In this document: one piece after another, positions 45,701 through 54,260 of the stretch
How positions within the stretch are numbered: the first letter of the stretch is position 1
Layout: the number at the start of each line of letters is the position of its first letter
Assembly: GCA_964623055.1 (NCBI GenBank)
Contig: CAZURK010000022.1
Span: 1 to 64,000, forward strand
Origin: JADHUC01 sp964623055
GTDB taxonomy: Bacteria; Planctomycetota; Planctomycetia; Pirellulales; Pirellulaceae
DNA length: 64,000 nucleotides
Direction: 5' to 3'
Program-made: the position numbers and the translations under genes
The notes under the pieces: generated by a model
Told to the model about the DNA's origin: nothing
The model's input: the letters and a program-made list of their open reading frames with translations, nothing else
The model's database searches: none

Positions 45701-46701
45701 CCGTCTCGGGCGCGTATCCCCACCATCGTGGCTTCGCTGCAGATGTCGGCTTCGGCTTTGGTTGGGCGCTCGGGATTCGGCTTCTTCAGGTATTCACAGG
45801 GCGCGAAGGCAAGATCCTCGTACGTCATCGTCCAAGCGCCGCCGGGGAACAGTCCTTCGCTTTCGTGGTAGAGAAGTCTTCCAGTGACACGATCGAAAAA
45901 AGCAGGCGTGGCCCGGCCACAGGGCACCACCAAGACGTCGCCGCACAAGGCCAGGTACCCCTGCGGCGACACACCGCCCATTGCCTCATAGTGCGGTTGA
46001 GTTGCGTACTTCGTGCCGCTGGAATCGTTCTGCCAAATAACCGCTCCCGTCTCCGCGTCCAGGCAAGTCACGACGATGCCTTCCGGCGACCACATGCCGA
46101 ACGTTGTGTACGCTCGGCCATCTACAACGAGCACGCCGGACCGCGCCGGCCAGCGCGAGATCATCTGCTCGTTGCCGATCAGTCGTTCGTCAGGAATATC
46201 CGGTCGGTATTTCCAGATCAGACGGCCGGTGGACCCGTCCAAGCAATACACGGCGCCGTCGTCCGAAGAGGCATAGACCTTTCCGCCATAAACGGCCGGA
46301 GCAAGGCGAACTGGGCCTTCAGCAAAGAATCGCCATCGGGGTTCACCCGTGTCCAGATCGAGCGAATGAATCGCGTGGTCGCTGGACGATGCGAAGTACA
46401 CGAGTCTCTCGGCGGCAGAGAGTGCGTAAGCATAGTCCATGTCGATTCGTTGCGTTTCCCAAGCAGGTTCCCGCCACGCGGGACGCGGTTTGTGCCTTGC
46501 CTTGTGCGTCCATACCAAGTGATACGGAGGCACGAGATCCTTGGGCGTGCAACCTGTGCGGCGGGCGTTGAGAAGATGGATTCCACTGGTGGACTGTGTC
46601 GGGGTCTTTCTCTCGCCGCTGATCGAGTCTGCAGCACCGGACTCTCCAGCCGACATCAGTAGGATTGCTGAGCAGAACCACAGATTGGTCAGTCTTGTCA
46701 T
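42775..46701 (-). CDS. PQQ-like propeller protein with embedded methyltransferase-like domain
   Basis: 1308 residues. ATG at 46701 precedes a signal peptide (MTRLTNLWFCSAILLMSAGESGAAD). Residues about 50-465 are PQQ-type propeller blades (HSLDLDTGEPRWRFFAEGP, VYCLDGSTGRLIWKYRPD, VTCLDAETGAVIWQND). About 500-620 look like a Rossmann methyltransferase domain (YGLILGNTNEACLAELARQT, YADYVANLIVVN, VYRVLRPCGGVAVIACRE). About 690-1130 form a second propeller (AVDAYNGRIIWERELPG, VLDKTTGKVRWTYES, LDLRSGEELWATPN). The C-terminal 130 residues are malectin-like (YHVTLFFCDLDGMED). SAM is absent outside the cell, so the Rossmann part is probably structural. Residues about 467-495 are encoded by a repetitive palindrome lying in frame between the first propeller and the Rossmann part. 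Confidence 0.8.
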   Translation of the reverse strand: MTRLTNLWFCSAILLMSAGESGAADSISGERKTPTQSTSGIHLLNARRTGCTPKDLVPPYHLVWTHKARHKPRPAWREPAWETQRIDMDYAYALSAAERLVYFASSSDHAIHSLDLDTGEPRWRFFAEGPVRLAPAVYGGKVYASSDDGAVYCLDGSTGRLIWKYRPDIPDERLIGNEQMISRWPARSGVLVVDGRAYTTFGMWSPEGIVVTCLDAETGAVIWQNDSSGTKYATQPHYEAMGGVSPQGYLALCGDVLVVPCGRATPAFFDRVTGRLLYHESEGLFPGGAWTMTYEDLAFAPCEYLKKPNPERPTKAEADICSEATMVGIRARDGQEVFHLNGVLKGVINDEGRMSLIGPGKLVGIDLKDVLEAAPDSYVAKMGSSEGHMVDAANHKLWETPVDRIYELIQAGSTLIAGGRGTLVCYSAEDGSKTWETELMGDVHGLLIADQSLLVSTTEGEIHCYRRVEKGVRSNLPERPEGCFAQIGPDPFFDAVPPATKDRVKSILSASGVTDGYGLILGNTNEACLAELARQTNLMWYWAAGSRDVGKTRDRLADAGLYGTRVAIHNVAVNPLPYADYVANLIVVNVESAAELEQIPASEVYRVLRPCGGVAVIACRESLRPDVDQWLTEGGAPEAEKRSIDVGIRIERGPLPGAGVWTHQYADAGKSGASADQLVRLPLKVLWFGSVGPADIVSRHYRAPVPLAIDGRLYVAGIDYLHAVDAYNGRIIWERELPGVGRWPSAYRGGCMAVDEDALYALQDAKCLRLDRDTGKTLFTYKPPDVPSSDTNVGTEAGNERIWEYLAVTDDAVVGAIGQPNIRRSWWSMAHPANRLLFVLDKTTGKVRWTYESESAIDSNAIVIQGDRLYLIDGLAPADVFPRFRRGVKSAPKRIPQSKERPVFSLRGASHDRALKALDLRSGEELWATPNIGARQNSLYVANGVILATIPVWHGLRATTEGPGVSAFSANDGQLLWTRDENAPFPVVVGDVVYLRNACDQRTGDPILREDPLTGRMTPFAASVAGGCGRLAGCAAVAMKRSGSMGFFDLDGRSGVYHFPNMRAGCWINMIPACGLVLAPEGSSSCPCAYNYKTSLALMPDNRHNHWGLYTGSPRPKNLPITGLRLNFGAPGDKPDKDGNIWFAFPRPSTTGPRGAGGMGRVPFDNLPIDALGIGADVTAAWRNPDWTTIEGTDMPWLYTSTLSGPLKLQIRLAPEVSPSRRYHVTLFFCDLDGMEDATSFEARLQAETAVSVTFPKKEPGGPHKPLIKETTIDAADQLTIELLPRTGAPPTISGMLIEETETGRTSE
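45218..45302. repeat. 29-bp-arm palindrome inserted within a coding sequence
   Basis: Arms 45218-45246 and 45274-45302 are perfectly complementary over 29 bases with a 27-base loop. The arm contains GGGGTCAGGTCCAATTTG, a kind of short palindrome that is normally intergenic and repeated. Here it lies within the propeller gene and is read through in frame. Confidence 0.9.
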
Positions 46702-46797
46702 TGTGGTTTCCCAACGTTGCTTCGGAGCCTCAAGCACGGATTAGTGGCACAGCGCCATCGTGGAAGGAAGCGTATGCTCAAGTCGTTTCCAGTCATT

Positions 46798-46865
46798 CGT
46801 TTAACGGCAAGCCGAAGGCGACTGCGTCCCGGCCCGCGCAATCGCCTTCGGCTTGCCGTTAAACG
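46798..46865. terminator. Perfect 24-bp palindrome downstream of the ThuA gene
   Basis: Arms 46798-46821 and 46842-46865 are perfectly complementary with a 20-base loop. It lies 36 bases past the stop of the minus-strand ThuA gene, a position suiting termination of that transcript before the propeller gene. Confidence 0.7.
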
Positions 46866-46901
46866 ATGTGTTCACATGAGTTTGCAGAGGCTGTTGCGCC
46901 G

Positions 46902-47786
46902 CTATTGTCGCAACACTGGTGCGTCAGGGCCGGGGAAGTCGTCGGGGACTTTCTGGGTGACCTTGCCGGTGGCTGCCCATTCGGTTCCTCGTAGGAACGT
47001 GGCGATGAAGGCCACGCTGCGGCACTGTTCGCCGGCGTGTCCGATTGCGGTATGGAAGACGCGGCCTTCGCCGAAGCTGATCGTCATGAGCATCGGCTCG
47101 TGTTCACCGCTGCCGCGTTTCACTTTGTCGGAAAACGCAGTCGCCAAGATCTTGACGTTTTTGGCCGGGCCACGAAGCCAGCTATACAACTCGTCGTTGT
47201 AGTGCATGAACACCGGAGGCAGGCCCTTGGTGATGGGATGGTCTGCGTCGCGTACGACAATCTGGAAATCGTGGCGAGGCCCGTGCCCGCCGCCCCTGCC
47301 TGGCGAGTTGTCAAGCACCGCTTTGCCGTCGCGCCAGCGGAGGTACGGGCCGCTCGTTTCGTTGCGGCCGCCCCAACCGCCGATCGCGATCATCTCGTTG
47401 TATTCCTTCCATTTGGGAAAGGCGTTGTTGGCCGCGTGATAGATGACCAGACCACCGCCGCCGGAGACGTAGTCGACCAACGCCTGCTTCGTCTCCTCCG
47501 GCCACTCATCACCGGTATAGTTGCTGACCACAACGTCATACCCGGCGAATTTAGGCTTGAAGCCGCTCATGTCACTCTTCTTTGGCGGCGAGGTGGCCAC
47601 GTCGACTGCGAACATCCCCGTTTCCTCCAGGAGTTGCTTCAGGATTGGCGTCGTCTCTTGCCAATTGTGATTATTCTGCCCATCAACGATCAGGACCTTC
47701 ATTGGCTGGGCTGCCGAGGCGACGGCCCCCAGGAAAGCGCAAACGACGAGCACAGAGGATATTGCCAGCCAGCGTCTCGATGTCAT
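46902..47786 (-). CDS. Secreted ThuA-domain protein
   Basis: 294 residues with signal peptide (WLAISSVLVVCAFLGAVASAA). The rest is a ThuA/class I glutamine-amidotransferase-like fold: KVLIVDGQNNHNWQETTPIL, DVVVSNYTGDEWPEETKQALVDYVSGGGGLVIYHAANNAF, HDFQIVVRDADHPITKGLP, MLMTISFGEGRVFHTAIGH. This matches ThuA proteins linked to trehalose or other glycoside use; the exact reaction is not established. The N-terminal secretion signal and close neighbours place it outside the cytoplasm. Probably its own transcript, ended by the palindrome just downstream. Confidence 0.88.
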   Translation of the reverse strand: MTSRRWLAISSVLVVCAFLGAVASAAQPMKVLIVDGQNNHNWQETTPILKQLLEETGMFAVDVATSPPKKSDMSGFKPKFAGYDVVVSNYTGDEWPEETKQALVDYVSGGGGLVIYHAANNAFPKWKEYNEMIAIGGWGGRNETSGPYLRWRDGKAVLDNSPGRGGGHGPRHDFQIVVRDADHPITKGLPPVFMHYNDELYSWLRGPAKNVKILATAFSDKVKRGSGEHEPMLMTISFGEGRVFHTAIGHAGEQCRSVAFIATFLRGTEWAATGKVTQKVPDDFPGPDAPVLRQ

Positions 47787-47999
47787 GAAATGGTTCCTTT
47801 CGTTGTTGTTGCCGGATGTCTCGTTCTGAGGAAAACAATATCACGCACTCTGCCAGTCTAACATCGAGCTGAATTGATTGGAACACGCGGGATCGCGTCG
47901 GCGGGAGTAGCGCGGCATGGCAAGACAGATGTGGCGGTGCGGTGGTTCGCCCGGCCCGCTTCTGCTGCAGTTCAATCACCATCATGGAGACTTGTCGAT

Positions 48000-48149
48000 C
48001 TAGCCTCGCATGAAGCCTTTCTTGCATCGTTTGCATCTCGTGCCTTTGGCGGAGCAGTGATTGCACTCTCTGAAGCCACACTGGTCGCAAACGGTCCAAT
48101 ATCGCCCACTGCGCTCTACGTCCATTTGGCAGTTACCGCACTTGGCCAT
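48000..48149 (-). CDS. 49-residue zinc-ribbon protein with four CxxC motifs
   Basis: The ATG at 48149 has AGGAGA 5-6 bases upstream, which chooses it over an ORF extension of 19 residues. CxxC pairs stand at residues 4/7, 21/24, 29/32 and 39/42, enough for two zinc sites, and the C-terminus is basic (CKRCKKGFMRG). Such miniature zinc ribbons may bind nucleic acid or protein. No family was recognised. It is divergent from the kinase gene and 213 bases from the ThuA gene. Confidence 0.7.
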   Translation of the reverse strand: MAKCGNCQMDVERSGRYWTVCDQCGFRECNHCSAKGTRCKRCKKGFMRG

Positions 48150-48390
48150 CGTCTTCTCCTTTCGCTGGCGGGACTGTGGTAAACCAATTCGCGTCCATCG
48201 TGGCACGACCGCTCACCACAATGCTACCCCAACCGTGGTGCGCTTGTCTTCCCCCCGCGTGCCAATCGCGGAAAATCGGATTTCAAACGGTATCGCTACT
48301 CGGGGTTGCGGCTGCTGCGAGGGCGATTCACAATTCAAGTGGTACTCGGTCCAATACTCGCCGATATCCGACATGAAGGACGGTTGAGCG

Positions 48391-51300
48391 ATGAACGGGA
48401 CACTCCGCTCACTCTGGGCATCCCTCTCTCCGCACGCGACGGCGCGTATCAAAGAAGCCTGTGACCGGTTCCAGCGGGCATGGACCGAAGGAGACAAGCC
48501 ATGTGTCGAGGAGTACCTCGCGGCGGAAAGCGAACCAGAACGGCTCGCGCTAATGCACGAACTGCTGGTCGTGGAACGGCGCCACCGTGAACGTACGGAC
48601 AACCCGCTGACGCCCGAGGAAGCCCACCGTCGATTCCCAGACCATTCCGAACTTGTCGATTCCGTGTTCACCTCCGCGGGCGGCAGCATCACACAGGATG
48701 TGACAAGCACCCAGCCTCCACCGGACGAGACGTCGGCGCCAACAGAGGATTTCCTTGCTTCGACCATCGATTATTCGCGATCCGAAGCTGCCAGTGACAC
48801 AGCAACCGATGCGGCCGCGTTGCGTGATCAAGATTCCGCAGAATCGCCGTCCACAATCCCATCGGATCCCAGATCAGAAGGCCTGGCGCCTATTCCAGAA
48901 GGAATTCCGCCAATCGCGGATTACGAAATGCTTGGGCTGTTGGGGCGCGGCGGCATGGGAATGGTTCTGAAGGCGCGGGATCGTAGGTTGGAGCGTATCG
49001 TTGCTATCAAGATGCCGTTGAGCCCGGATGACGAGTATCGTAAGCGGTTCTTGCGCGAGGCGCGAGCATCCGCTGGGCTGAGGCATGCGAACATCTGCCC
49101 CATCCACGAGGTGGGTGAGGCGGACGGCTGGCCGTACCTGGTGATGGACTACATTCAAGGGTGCATCCTTCGGGAGCTGGCAGCGGAAGATCTGCCTGCC
49201 GAACGATCCACGAAAATCGTCGCCAAATTGGCTCGGGCGGTGGACTATGCGCATCAACACGATGTCGTTCATCGCGATCTGAAGCCGAGCAACGTAATGA
49301 TCGATGCCGAAACCGGCGAGCCGATTCTTATGGACTTCGGTTTGGCCAAGCCGATAACAGGCGACAGCAGCTTGATGACTCAATCCGGTCAAGTGATCGG
49401 CACGCCGGCCTATATGCCCCCGGAGCAAGCCACCGGTGAACACGAGCGAGTCGGGCCGCGATCGGATATCTATTCGCTTGGCGCCATCCTTTACTACCTG
49501 TTGTCCGGCCACTCGCCTTTTGCCGGTAGCGTAGCCGAGGTTCTTGGCAAAGTGTGCAACCAGGAGCCGGTCGCACTCCGGAAGCTGCAACCGAGGACCC
49601 ATCGGGACCTGGAAACGATATGCAGCAAGGCCATGGCGAAGGAGTCGCGCGACCGATATGTTTCGGCCTCCGCCCTGGCGGACGATCTAGATCGTTTCCG
49701 TGCCGGCGAGGCCATCTTGGCGAAACGCGAAGGGCTCGCACGCAAGGCGTGGCGCAGGGTTCGCCGGCATCCAATCACTGCTGTTCTCGTACTACTTGTG
49801 ATTGTGGCAATCGCAACGGCCGGCTTTGTAGCCGTGCGTGCTCAACGGATCACCGGGTTGCGGCGTTCGATCGACCAACGCCTGGCAAGTGAGCCGTACT
49901 CCAGACATGGAATCGAGGATTTGGAGACGCTTATCGGCCGTCTAGGCCGTTACGACGCGGAGGAGGCGGATACGTATCGGGATCGCCTCTACGAGAGCTT
50001 CGCCAAGTCGATCGAGGAGGCCATCGGCAAACCGCGACTCGACCCCGAGGCTACAAAGCGGATTCAAGATTCGCTTGATCTGCTGAACGAGCTTTCTCCG
50101 CAACGTGCCGCTGTGATCGCCGACAGGTTGGCCAAACTCCAGTCGGATTGGCAAGTCGAGTTTGAGTTGAAGCCGCCATTTGATGACGTGGAGGCCACGT
50201 TCGGCCCCGACACCGTTCGGGCCGAAGGCGGCCGTCTGCTTTCCACGGGCGGGTTGGTACGCACGACCTGTCCCTGTCCCAGCGAAGTGCGGCTGGAGGC
50301 ACAGTTCGACGCATCTTGGACATCGGCGGAACGACTGGGGCTGGTACTCGGCGCTGGGGCTCCGGACACAAATGCGGCCGTTGGCTACTCGTTCTTTGTT
50401 CTGCCGCCGCGGGCAAATTCCCGGAAAAGTGCAAAGACGAAAGACGAACCAGACGCACCGAGCGGCGACGTTGTCCGTGTCCAGATCTTTCGCGGCCAGG
50501 TGGTACTTCGCGAAGAGGACATTCCACTGCCTGCTGGCCCTCTATCTCTGTCTGCCAGCCGCTCACTCGATCGTTTGACGTTTCAGGTCAACCACTTGCC
50601 CCCGTTGAAGTCGCGCGATGTCTTCCCGCTTCCGCAGAACGATGCCCGCGTGCTTGCCGTTCAATGGCCTGACCGTGTCCCGCTGATTCTCCTTCGCGCC
50701 AGCACACGCCGCCGCCCGGCCGAAGAGAGTCCTCTGGAACGAGGCGAACATCTTTATGGTCTCGGGAGATTTGCTGATGCAATGCACGAGTTCCAACAAC
50801 AAGCGACTCTGTCCCGCGGGACAGAGTTCGGGAAGGAAGCAAGCGTCAAACAGGCATTGTGTCTGATTGCGCTGGAACGGATGGACGAGGCCACTGAGAT
50901 CCTCGGGGTGGTGGCAAACGAGGAGGGTAACCGCTGGCCGCTGATCGCGGGTTGTCAACTCTGGTCCATCCGTCTTCAGCAGCGACGGCCCGACGAGGCG
51001 TACGCGGCGTTTCTCGCCTTGTCGTCACGCTACGCGTTCAATCAATTGCGCGAGCAGGTACCACGCGATCTCGTCGCGTCGATTGTCGAGCAATACCGAG
51101 AGAAATCGGGCGGACTTGGCTGGTATTCGTACAATCCCGACTTGATCCAGAATCTCGAGCGGTCCATCGCGGTACAGCAGTTCTTCGGTGTGGAGGGGCT
51201 ATCGTTGGACGTGCCCCGGCTGTACCTGTGCCGCGCCTACCACTTGAAAGGCGACAACCGTACGGCGATCTTTCGTGCCGAACGCATTTTGCGCGAGCAG

Positions 51301-52377
51301 ACTTCGTTCCATGGAGAGAATCAGCACCGGTTTCTGCAGCTTTGCGAACTGTATTCGTGGCTGCTTCGTTTGGAGGGCGAAGCTCCTCGCGCCCTAAGCA
51401 TTCTTGACCAGCAGCTTCTGGATTCCGACGGGCAATATCGTGCGGACCGTCTTGCCCTCTTGGTGGAGCGCGCGCGGGTGCACACGGCTCTGGAACAATG
51501 GGAAGACGCCGAGAAGGATCTGACGACGCTATTGTCTCGATCGTCGGCGACTGAGCTGGGATATGCCCGCCATTCGGGATGTTGTCTGCTTCTAGGTTGC
51601 CTCCGCGATCGTCGAGGTGACAGGGAAGGAGCGTTGTCGGCCTGGCGGGATGGAGGGATGCGCAGGACTCCCGAACACAGCGCGTTGAAACTCCGCGACG
51701 TGGAAGGTTTCGCGCATGCCCTCGTGTTGGCGTCGCTCGGCGAGCAGTTCACCGCGGACGACATCAACTGGCTCATCCAGAAGGTTTCCAAGGGTATCGC
51801 CGCCTCGCACCGTATCCCGCCATCTGTTATCGAGGGCACGGTGCGCATCTTCCTGGTGGACCTTACGCCTGCACGCATCGCCGGGATTGTCCAAGAGACG
51901 TTCCGCGGTCCCCGCGGCCGCCAAGTGGCAGAGCACTGGGCCTTTCGCGACCAAGCGATGCACGAACTCACCGCCCAGTTCATCGACTGCCTATTCACCG
52001 AACTTGTGGATCAGTTGCTCATTCCTGACAAACTCTCGCCGGAACAGCAAGCTCTCGCCAGCCAGTTTGCGGCTGGGGCTTATGCGGCTTACTACGAGGG
52101 GCGTTTCGACAAGTCGCATTTGATGCAGATGGTGATGGTCTGGAACGGGCTGACCGGCTTGGGCGGTTGGCAAGCGCTGGCTCCCAAACTGGATGCGGAC
52201 ATGCGCGGTCCCGCAGCCTACTTTTTCGGGCATCGATATCTACAATTGGATCGTCAGAGCGTCGCTGTCGAATTCTGGAAGGCCGCGCTGGAGGACGCCC
52301 CAGCCGACTCTGATCTTGGACGACTTTGCCGCGCCGAATTGGACCGTATCGCGCCGGAAGAAGACGATGGCGGGTAA
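48391..52377 (+). CDS. Membrane Ser/Thr protein kinase (Hanks type) with long C-terminal helical region
   Basis: 1328 residues. Residues 1-160 are an acidic, low-complexity leader whose beginning (ACDRFQRAWTEGDKPCVEEYLA) is common in planctomycete kinases. The kinase domain spans about 175-440: LLGRGGMGMVLKARD, the catalytic Lys in AIKM, HRDLKPSNVMI, DFGLAKP, GTPAYMPPEQATG. A transmembrane helix is at about 460-482 (TAVLVLLVIVAIATAGFVAV). The extracytoplasmic part has a beta-rich stretch (about 590-760) and then TPR-like helices (LYGLGRFADAMHEFQQQA, LLVERARVHTALEQWEDAEKDL). It should phosphorylate unknown targets in response to an external signal. The reversed zinc-ribbon gene lies 241 bases upstream. 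Confidence 0.9.
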   Translation: MNGTLRSLWASLSPHATARIKEACDRFQRAWTEGDKPCVEEYLAAESEPERLALMHELLVVERRHRERTDNPLTPEEAHRRFPDHSELVDSVFTSAGGSITQDVTSTQPPPDETSAPTEDFLASTIDYSRSEAASDTATDAAALRDQDSAESPSTIPSDPRSEGLAPIPEGIPPIADYEMLGLLGRGGMGMVLKARDRRLERIVAIKMPLSPDDEYRKRFLREARASAGLRHANICPIHEVGEADGWPYLVMDYIQGCILRELAAEDLPAERSTKIVAKLARAVDYAHQHDVVHRDLKPSNVMIDAETGEPILMDFGLAKPITGDSSLMTQSGQVIGTPAYMPPEQATGEHERVGPRSDIYSLGAILYYLLSGHSPFAGSVAEVLGKVCNQEPVALRKLQPRTHRDLETICSKAMAKESRDRYVSASALADDLDRFRAGEAILAKREGLARKAWRRVRRHPITAVLVLLVIVAIATAGFVAVRAQRITGLRRSIDQRLASEPYSRHGIEDLETLIGRLGRYDAEEADTYRDRLYESFAKSIEEAIGKPRLDPEATKRIQDSLDLLNELSPQRAAVIADRLAKLQSDWQVEFELKPPFDDVEATFGPDTVRAEGGRLLSTGGLVRTTCPCPSEVRLEAQFDASWTSAERLGLVLGAGAPDTNAAVGYSFFVLPPRANSRKSAKTKDEPDAPSGDVVRVQIFRGQVVLREEDIPLPAGPLSLSASRSLDRLTFQVNHLPPLKSRDVFPLPQNDARVLAVQWPDRVPLILLRASTRRRPAEESPLERGEHLYGLGRFADAMHEFQQQATLSRGTEFGKEASVKQALCLIALERMDEATEILGVVANEEGNRWPLIAGCQLWSIRLQQRRPDEAYAAFLALSSRYAFNQLREQVPRDLVASIVEQYREKSGGLGWYSYNPDLIQNLERSIAVQQFFGVEGLSLDVPRLYLCRAYHLKGDNRTAIFRAERILREQTSFHGENQHRFLQLCELYSWLLRLEGEAPRALSILDQQLLDSDGQYRADRLALLVERARVHTALEQWEDAEKDLTTLLSRSSATELGYARHSGCCLLLGCLRDRRGDREGALSAWRDGGMRRTPEHSALKLRDVEGFAHALVLASLGEQFTADDINWLIQKVSKGIAASHRIPPSVIEGTVRIFLVDLTPARIAGIVQETFRGPRGRQVAEHWAFRDQAMHELTAQFIDCLFTELVDQLLIPDKLSPEQQALASQFAAGAYAAYYEGRFDKSHLMQMVMVWNGLTGLGGWQALAPKLDADMRGPAAYFFGHRYLQLDRQSVAVEFWKAALEDAPADSDLGRLCRAELDRIAPEEDDGG

Positions 52378-52378
52378 G

Positions 52379-52505
52379 GACTCGTAAGGGAACAACTTCC
52401 GGACTCCGGTCATTCTGAGCGCAGCGAAGAATCAGTTTTCCAGGGAGGTCCTTCGCTTCGCTCAGGATGACATATCGCACGAGCAGGGATCTGTTTCCCT
52501 GCGAG
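52379..52505. repeat. Nested inverted repeats between convergent genes
   Basis: Inner arms 52409-52429 and 52451-52471 match in 19 of 21 positions (core CTGAGCGCAGCGAAG / CTTCGCTTCGCTCAG). Outer flanks near 52380-52394 and 52492-52506 are also partly complementary. The unit fills the 152-base gap between the kinase gene and the convergent duplicated-domain gene and may end both transcripts. Confidence 0.65.
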
Positions 52506-52529
52506 TCTCACGTCCAATCGCGCGCCGCG

Positions 52530-53438
52530 TCATTGCTTCAGTTGGCGGAACTCGACGGTGTTCGCTCGATGAAGTTCGAGATGGTCGGTTTCCCTCTGGC
52601 TGAGGAGCACCCAGACTTCGAGCCATTCGTCCTGCGCCAACGCCTCGTTACGGACGGCTCCCTTGCCAATATACGACGGATAGTACAACTGCGTCGAATG
52701 CAACGGTTTTCGCCAATCCTTCACGACGCGATAGAACCTTACGTCGCCGAGACGGTGAAGAACGATCATCGCATGCTTGTAGGAAAGTGGTTTGACGACT
52801 CTGAGGGTCCAGATCAGGGCGTCCTCCCTTAGCCCCTTCGTCCTTCCGAACCCTTCCTTGATGATCCTGAAATGGCCCGATTTCTCCAAATCCGCGAAGT
52901 TGCCGGTGATATCGCTCAGGGGTTCGGGCAAGCGCCTGTGCCTGCTGAAAACGACCGAGTCTGCCCCGCTCTCTTTGAGCGTCTCGATGAGTGTTGCGTT
53001 GAGGAGTATCCAAACCTGAAACCGTTCATTCAGGCCCAGGGGTACGCGATCGACGACGCCATCAAGGATCCGCTTGGAATAGTACAACTCGGTCGCATGC
53101 AATTCAGTCCGGTCCTCTTCGCCGGTTCGGTAGAACCTAATATCAGACCAGGCGCGGAGCACGCTCATCGCCTCCTCGCAGCTCAGCGGCTTGACCACCT
53201 TTACGGTCCAGATCAAAGCTTCCTTTTTGAAATCTCCCGTCGTTCCATACATGCCCTGGATGATCTCGAAATGACCACTGCTTTCCAGATCGGAGAGATT
53301 ACCATAGATGTCGCTCAGCGGCTCGGGTAACCTTTCCCGTTTCACCGAGCCCGTGTTGTTCTCGGCCGCCCAGGCACAACACGAGACCGTAATGACGATC
53401 CAAACGATACAAAAGTGATGGGACAGTCTCTTAATCAT
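52530..53438 (-). CDS. Secreted protein with two tandem copies of one domain
   Basis: 302 residues. ATG at 53438 (GAGG 9 bases upstream) gives a signal peptide (CIVWIVITVSCCAWA). Residues about 36-168 and 169-290 are two copies of the same unit. Shared blocks are RLPEPLSDI.GN, LE.SGHF.II, EALIWT..VVKPLS, DVRFYR or DIRFYR, and W.LL. No family was recognised. It lies 196 bases after the LRR gene on the same strand. Confidence 0.65.
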   Translation of the reverse strand: MIKRLSHHFCIVWIVITVSCCAWAAENNTGSVKRERLPEPLSDIYGNLSDLESSGHFEIIQGMYGTTGDFKKEALIWTVKVVKPLSCEEAMSVLRAWSDIRFYRTGEEDRTELHATELYYSKRILDGVVDRVPLGLNERFQVWILLNATLIETLKESGADSVVFSRHRRLPEPLSDITGNFADLEKSGHFRIIKEGFGRTKGLREDALIWTLRVVKPLSYKHAMIVLHRLGDVRFYRVVKDWRKPLHSTQLYYPSYIGKGAVRNEALAQDEWLEVWVLLSQRETDHLELHRANTVEFRQLKQ

Positions 53439-53634
53439 CCGCGGAACCTCAGCAAACACAGCGGGTGGTAGTCGGTAGACATTAGCCTTCCTTCTAGCTT
53501 ACCATGCGTTTTCCCTTTGTTCACGGCTCGACTTGGATAAAAATGCCCTGCGGACGGGCGAGAGGCGCCCAACGTCGTCGTGCGTGACAAGAAGGCAGGC
53601 AAGCCGGCCGGGCGGGACGATCCTCGGATGGGCG

Positions 53635-54228
53635 TCAGTACAGGAGACCGAATTCCGGCGCATCGGCTCGGAGTCTGTCGATGCGTTGCGGAGTGACCTG
53701 AGAGTTTTCTAGGTTAAGACCTCTAAGATTGGGCAGCTTCAACAAGTGCTCCAATCCCTCATCGGTCACTTTGGTTCCATTGAGGATCACGAATCGAAGG
53801 CTGGGCAGTTTCGCGAGATGCGCTACTCCTGCATCGGTTACTCGGGTATTCGTGAGTAGTAGCACATGCAGCTTGGGAAGCCCTTTGAGGAACTGCAGGT
53901 CAGCATCGGTCACTTGTGTGTGGCTAAGGTTGAGAATCGCCGTCTCAGAATGCGCTTTGAGTAGACGAAAGTCTTCGCTCGTGAAGTCACGATCTGGATC
54001 GGTGAATGCTACATAGTCGATTTCGCCGTTGTCGTTGAAGAAGACAAGCGCTCCGCGTCTCATCCACGTCGTCTCCAGTTTTCTTCTCCTTCGGGTCTCC
54101 CTTGTCGCCAGTTCGAATGCGGCGAGCCCTACGCACAGAACCGACACCACGAGCAGAAGGGTGCGCATACTGAACCGGTGCCAACGGTGATCGGGTTTTC
54201 GTTGTGCGGTGGACGTCTTTCCCGCCAT
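53635..54228 (-). CDS. Membrane-anchored leucine-rich-repeat protein
   Basis: 197 residues. A basic N-terminus precedes a transmembrane segment at about 20-40 (FSMRTLLLVVSVLCVGLAAF), the leader seen in many planctomycete proteins. Residues about 80-190 hold ribonuclease-inhibitor-type LRRs (TAILNLSHTQVTDADLQFLK, LHVLLLTNTRVTDAGVAHLA, LRFVILNGTKVTDEGLEHLL). Probably a binding protein outside the membrane. It follows the DUF4139 gene by 32 bases, suggesting cotranscription. Confidence 0.75.
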   Translation of the reverse strand: MAGKTSTAQRKPDHRWHRFSMRTLLLVVSVLCVGLAAFELATRETRRRRKLETTWMRRGALVFFNDNGEIDYVAFTDPDRDFTSEDFRLLKAHSETAILNLSHTQVTDADLQFLKGLPKLHVLLLTNTRVTDAGVAHLAKLPSLRFVILNGTKVTDEGLEHLLKLPNLRGLNLENSQVTPQRIDRLRADAPEFGLLY

Positions 54229-54260
54229 TGGTCATTGGGACTTGAACATTGGTCATTCTC

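Noticed and set aside
44536..46662. A 708-codon plus-strand open frame opposite the propeller gene
   Set aside because: Antisense to the propeller gene, whose PQQ motifs are unmistakable; its amino-acid composition is Arg/Gln/His-rich, as expected from a shadow frame.
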